Origin: Bacteroidota bacterium
GTDB lineage: Bacteria > Bacteroidota > Bacteroidia > B-17B0 > Aurantibacillaceae
Direction: 5' to 3'
Assembly: GCA_029237825.1 (NCBI GenBank)
Contig: JAQZBQ010000012.1
Span: forward strand, 24,498 to 88,497
Length of the DNA: 64,000 nucleotides
Part shown: positions 60,529 through 64,000 of the stretch, one piece after another
How the letters are laid out: every line of letters begins with the position of its first letter
Position numbering within the stretch: the first letter of the stretch is position 1
Position numbers and translations under genes: made by a program
Notes under the pieces: model-generated
What the model saw: the letters and a program-made list of their open reading frames with translations, nothing else
Database searches by the model: none
Told to the model about the DNA's origin: nothing

Positions 60529-63500
60529 CTATCGAATTAAAGTAACGTCGCCAGTTTTTGTAATTTTTTCCCCGTTAAACATTTCAACTTCTGCCACCCA
60601 AACAAACACACCGATTGGTTGTTCTGTACCATTGAACGTCCCGTTCCATCCTTCAAATTGGTCATTGGTTTCAAAAATGAGTTGTCCCCAATTGTTATAA
60701 ACTCTAACATTAATTGATTTAAATGGTCCACCTCGAACAAAGAATAAGTCGTTCTGACCATCTCCGTTCGGAGTAAATGCTGTCGGTACATCCGGTAATA
60801 AGATAACGGTTACATCTTTCCTGGCAGAGTCGGAGCAGCCATTGATGTCTTTTACCACCATCAATACAGACATTGTTCCCTGGCTATCATATACATGCGT
60901 TACGTTTTGAGAATTGGCCACAGCTGAATCACCAAATGACCAGTACCAATTGACGAGTGCTGCAGGACCTGTTGACAAATCTGTGAAAGTAGTAGTTTCC
61001 AACGCCTGAACCGGATTTGGACTGACACTAAAGTCTGCATCTGGTCCGGCAATCACGGTTACATTTTTATGTATGGTATCTTTACATCCATACTCCGAAG
61101 TTACAACAAGTGAAACGCTGTAATTTGTAACTGCTCCAAAGGCATGTTGAGGGTTTTGAAATGTAGAAGCCTGATTATCTCCAAAATTCCATAACCAGTT
61201 TATGATGGACCCGGAAAGTGATTTTGTTGAATCCATAAACTGTGTTACATTTCCAACACAGGGAGTGTTTTGATAAAATAAAGCCTGAGGAAGGAAATAA
61301 ATTTCGATTGGCTTGCGCACCGTATCATTGCATCCATTACTACTATAGGCAATATGAGTAACCGTATAGGTTCCGGCGTTTGTGTATTGATGCGTAGGAC
61401 TTTCAGAAACATCTGTGAGTGCATCACCAAAATTCCAATGCCAGTTGATTATAGTTCCCGATGATGTTGTTGAATTGTCTGTGAACGAAGCCGCTATGTT
61501 GGCGCATACGTTATTAGTGGTGAAATCAGTCATTGGAGAAGACTTAAACGTGATACTAACAGTATCTTTAACCGCCGCGCAGCCTTTGTTATTCGTTGAA
61601 CTTAAAATAATTTTCACTGATCCGTTTGAAAGATCCAGAGCAGATGGCTGATAGAACGTTGTTAAGAGCGAATCGTCCGGCGTAAAATTTCCTGTACCTA
61701 ATGTTGTCCAGGCACCAGTATTTGTTAAACTACTACTCACAATACCGTTTAATTGTACCATTTGATTATCACACACAAGTTGATTGGCACCCGAGTTTAC
61801 CAAAGGTGCTTTTGCGATTACAATTAATACGGTATCCGTTTCTGGCAAGCAATTTCCGCCCGTTGAGGTTAATACAAGTTTTACTTGCCCCGCTAATGTA
61901 TCTGCCTGACCAAGAGTATAAATAGTTGTGAGGTTGCCCGCGTTCGCAAATGTTCCATTTCCCATGGTAGACCATATTCCAGTATTTGCACTTCCGGATA
62001 CGGTTCCATTTAGCGGATAAAAAACATTGCTGAAGCAAATGGTATCGTTAATGCCCGCATCTACGAGTGGTTTAGGATTTACAGATACAATTAAACTGTC
62101 GTACTCGGAATTACAGTTACCGTTATTGGTAGAGGTAAGTTTAATCACAATCGTTCCCTGTGATAAATCAGCCTGACTAAGTTGATAAACTGTGTTTAAA
62201 GAACTTGTAGATGGACTAAATAGTCCTGATCCGGAAGAAGACCAAATACCTGTTGTTGAACCCTGCGTTACAGTACCAGAAACCGAAACGGTTGGATTAT
62301 TGGCACATACAGATATATCTGCACCCACATTCACCACAGGCTCGCTTGTTAAAGTAATTTGTACAGAATCAATGACCTGATTACAGTTGCCGTTATTGGT
62401 TGAGGTTAAGTACAAATTAACGAATCCGGCAGTCATTTCAGCGGAACTTGGCGTATAAGTTGCATTCAGGACTGAACTGTTGGGATTATATGTTCCCGAT
62501 CCACCTGACCATATACCTGTGTTAGTTGGTCCATTGATCAATCCGGATAAAGCAGTGGCTGCGTTATTTTTGCACGAGATTAAATTTATACCGGCGTCAA
62601 CTGTTGGTGCCTGAGTGAAATTAATTACAACGCTGTCTGTAACCTGGATGCAGTTGCCATTACTTGATGAAGCCAGGTACAAAGTGATTGAACCAGCTGC
62701 AACTTCGCTCGGATGAGGAGTGTAAACTGTATTTAAAGCAGTGTTGCCTGGATTAAAGTTACCCGCACCACCTGTCCATATTCCAGTGGATGTAGGTCCG
62801 GAAACAACACCGGATAAGATGGTGGTTGGGTTATTGGAACATGAGGATATATTTAGGCCCGCGTCAACCACAGGCGCGCTTGTAAAATTTATTTTAACTA
62901 TGTCGCTTTCTGCGTTACAGGAACCGTTATTTGTCGATGACAATGTTAAGAAAACAAACCCTGCGCTTATTTCCGCTGCGCTTGGTGTGTAGGTGGTAGT
63001 TAAAGCGGAACTTCCAGGATTAAATGTTCCTGACCCTCCCGACCAACTGCCTGTTGTGGTAGCTCCACTAATTGTTCCAGACAAAACCGTATTGATATTA
63101 TTGGCGCAGGTATTAATATCATTACCCGCTAAAACAGTTGGAGCAGATGTGAATGTTATCCGCATTGTATCAATATCCTGATTACACCCGCCATTGTTTG
63201 TTGATGTAAGGTAAAGATCCACAAAACCGGCAGACAATTCAGATGCACTTGGAGTATAGGTAGCATTTAATACAGATGTATTTGGATTAAACGATCCAGT
63301 TCCTCCCGACCAAATTCCTGAATTTGTAGGCCCTGTCACTACGCCTGATAAAACAGAAACGGCATTGTTTAAGCACGGCGAAAGATTTATTCCGGCGTTG
63401 GCATTTGGCGGACTGGTTATGAAAATAACTACCGTATCCGTTACCTGGTTACAGTTCCCGTTATTGGTTGATCCTAAAGTCAGAGTAACTGATCCTGCAG

Positions 63501-64000
63501 CAATCTCGGAAGTACTTGGAAAATAAAGCGCATTTAAAACTGAATTTCCAGGCGTAAACGTTCCTGTGCCGCCTGCCCATAGCCCTGTTGTTGTTGGGCC
63601 CGATACTACACCTGAGAGGGCAGATGTGGCATTGTTCTCGCACACCGTTATATTATTTCCCGCACTTACTACCGGCACTGGCGTTAAATTAATCTGCACT
63701 ACATCCTTAACCTGGTTACAGTTACCATTATTGGTAGAAGATAAGGTCAGAGTTACTACACCTGCTGAAATTTCTGAAGCACTCGGTGTATAGGTCGAAG
63801 ACAAGGCGGAACTTCCCGGATTGTATGTACCCAGTCCACCGGACCAAATACCGGTAGTAGTAGGACCTGAAACAACACCACTAAGTGCTGTGTTTATATT
63901 ATTAGAACAGGTGAAAAGATCGGATCCTGCATTTACAACCGGTGCGTTCGTAAATGTAATTCTCACGGTATCTTTCACCTGGTTACAATTTCCATTGTTG
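60529..64000 (-). CDS. Giant adhesin with 89-residue repeats, PKD domains and T9SS type B sorting domain (N-terminus off window)
   Basis: The frame is open from the right edge to its stop at 60529, at least 1150 residues. The visible part has about eight repeats of GIWSGGxGTFNPGxSxLNATYTPSASEIxxGxVTLxLxSTNNGNCNQ (89 residues each), then two or more of a shorter kind, two or three PKD domains (INWHWNFGD, NWLWNFGDNQASTFQNPQHAF, VNWYWSFGDSAV) and the C-terminus PTAFTPNGDGQNDLFFVRG...VYNNWGQLIFETNDQFEGWNGTFNGTEQPIGVFVW, the gliding-motility/CHU_C sorting domain. A GTG at 63978 is inside a repeat and not the start. It is T9SS cargo with its PorP/SprF partner next to it. Confidence 0.92.
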   Translation of the reverse strand, partial: NNGNCNQVKDTVRITFTNAPVVNAGSDLFTCSNNINTALSGVVSGPTTTGIWSGGLGTYNPGSSALSSTYTPSASEISAGVVTLTLSSTNNGNCNQVKDVVQINLTPVPVVSAGNNITVCENNATSALSGVVSGPTTTGLWAGGTGTFTPGNSVLNALYFPSTSEIAAGSVTLTLGSTNNGNCNQVTDTVVIFITSPPNANAGINLSPCLNNAVSVLSGVVTGPTNSGIWSGGTGSFNPNTSVLNATYTPSASELSAGFVDLYLTSTNNGGCNQDIDTMRITFTSAPTVLAGNDINTCANNINTVLSGTISGATTTGSWSGGSGTFNPGSSALTTTYTPSAAEISAGFVFLTLSSTNNGSCNAESDIVKINFTSAPVVDAGLNISSCSNNPTTILSGVVSGPTSTGIWTGGAGNFNPGNTALNTVYTPHPSEVAAGSITLYLASSSNGNCIQVTDSVVINFTQAPTVDAGINLISCKNNAATALSGLINGPTNTGIWSGGSGTYNPNSSVLNATYTPSSAEMTAGFVNLYLTSTNNGNCNQVIDSVQITLTSEPVVNVGADISVCANNPTVSVSGTVTQGSTTGIWSSSGSGLFSPSTSSLNTVYQLSQADLSQGTIVIKLTSTNNGNCNSEYDSLIVSVNPKPLVDAGINDTICFSNVFYPLNGTVSGSANTGIWSTMGNGTFANAGNLTTIYTLGQADTLAGQVKLVLTSTGGNCLPETDTVLIVIAKAPLVNSGANQLVCDNQMVQLNGIVSSSLTNTGAWTTLGTGNFTPDDSLLTTFYQPSALDLSNGSVKIILSSTNNKGCAAVKDTVSITFKSSPMTDFTTNNVCANIAASFTDNSTTSSGTIINWHWNFGDALTDVSESPTHQYTNAGTYTVTHIAYSSNGCNDTVRKPIEIYFLPQALFYQNTPCVGNVTQFMDSTKSLSGSIINWLWNFGDNQASTFQNPQHAFGAVTNYSVSLVVTSEYGCKDTIHKNVTVIAGPDADFSVSPNPVQALETTTFTDLSTGPAALVNWYWSFGDSAVANSQNVTHVYDSQGTMSVLMVVKDINGCSDSARKDVTVILLPDVPTAFTPNGDGQNDLFFVRGGPFKSINVRVYNNWGQLIFETNDQFEGWNGTFNGTEQPIGVFVWVAEVEMFNGEKITKTGDVTLIR
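62109..64000 (-). repeat. Tandem 267-bp coding repeats of the giant adhesin
   Basis: The sequence that encodes NNGNCNQ recurs at 62379, 62646, 62913, 63180, 63447, 63714 and 63981, each exactly 267 bp apart; the last one before the change, at 62109, is 270 bp away. Length is fixed while sequence drifts, so the unit is a protein domain. The array goes past the right edge. Confidence 0.92.

Noticed and set aside
62741..63181. Plus-strand frames with similar sequence at a 267-bp spacing
   Set aside because: They mirror the adhesin repeats on the other strand and are not genes.
63976..63978. GTG as the start of the giant adhesin
   Set aside because: It lies in the middle of a repeat unit that matches the others; the frame is open to the window edge.
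1..64000. CRISPR arrays, insertion sequences, rRNA genes
   Set aside because: No short regular direct repeats with unique spacers, no transposase motifs and no rRNA sequence were seen.

Overview
The window looks like a chromosomal segment of a member of the Bacteroidota (class Bacteroidia; order not resolvable from here). Evidence: type IX secretion furniture (a giant adhesin ending in a CHU_C/gliding-type sorting domain, PorP/SprF, an OmpA-PD40 protein, GldA, a choice-of-anchor-L adhesin), a GWxTD protein, a bS21 gene and two promoters of the Bacteroidota TTTG/TAnnTTTG type. Base composition is AT-rich and fairly even. I saw no insertion sequence, prophage or CRISPR array, and one tRNA.

Layout. 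1-2089: start of a large secreted repeat adhesin that runs off the left edge. 2175-6012: two tandem membrane glycosyltransferases with TPR tails. 6664-15626: a compact cluster with two KAS III enzymes, a carrier protein, an SDR, a polyprenyl-phosphate-type GT2, a GNAT acyltransferase, three Asp/Asn beta-hydroxylase-like proteins, a carbamoyltransferase and a mini SET methyltransferase. This is the best candidate for an undescribed pathway, probably building and transferring a special acyl group to a surface sugar. 15736-18657: SCO1 and TlpA thiol proteins, a GNAT and an MFS exporter. 18979-24603: small envelope and stress proteins, including a ferritin-like DUF892 protein with a histone H1-like tail, YtxH, holin-like DUF1469, BrkB, PerM and a JmjC/cupin protein.

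24621-30723: polyhydroxyalkanoate block: GAF protein, phaC and phaE (class III synthase) divergent from phaJ, phaB and a V4R-sensor histidine kinase. 30698-41439: housekeeping and mixed genes (YdeI-like, a frameshifted PAS gene, tRNA-Ser, GWxTD, GT2, a CrtI-like oxidoreductase, raiA, a Xer recombinase, rpsU, a gamma-carbonic anhydrase, a MORN-repeat protein). 41551-48717: phenylacetyl-CoA epoxidase block (paaG, a histidine kinase, paaD, a 35-residue membrane protein, a lipoprotein hydrolase, paaC, paaB and paaA on the minus strand; paaE divergent), with a clear promoter and an inverted repeat in the shared intergenic region. 48782-57453: purT, a CoA-transferase, an aldo/keto reductase, a glycine-zipper lipoprotein, an aldehyde dehydrogenase, gldA and rsgA. 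57457-64000: OmpA-PD40 protein, PorP/SprF and the C-terminal 1150 or so residues of a giant adhesin with 89-residue repeats, running off the right edge.

How it fits together: paa products feed acetyl-CoA and succinyl-CoA, and acetyl-CoA can feed PHA storage, so the segment joins aromatic catabolism and carbon storage. Both of those blocks carry an orphan HisKA_2-type kinase. Several genes at the two ends serve the cell surface and type IX secretion. All functions are read from motifs and context; no database search was run.
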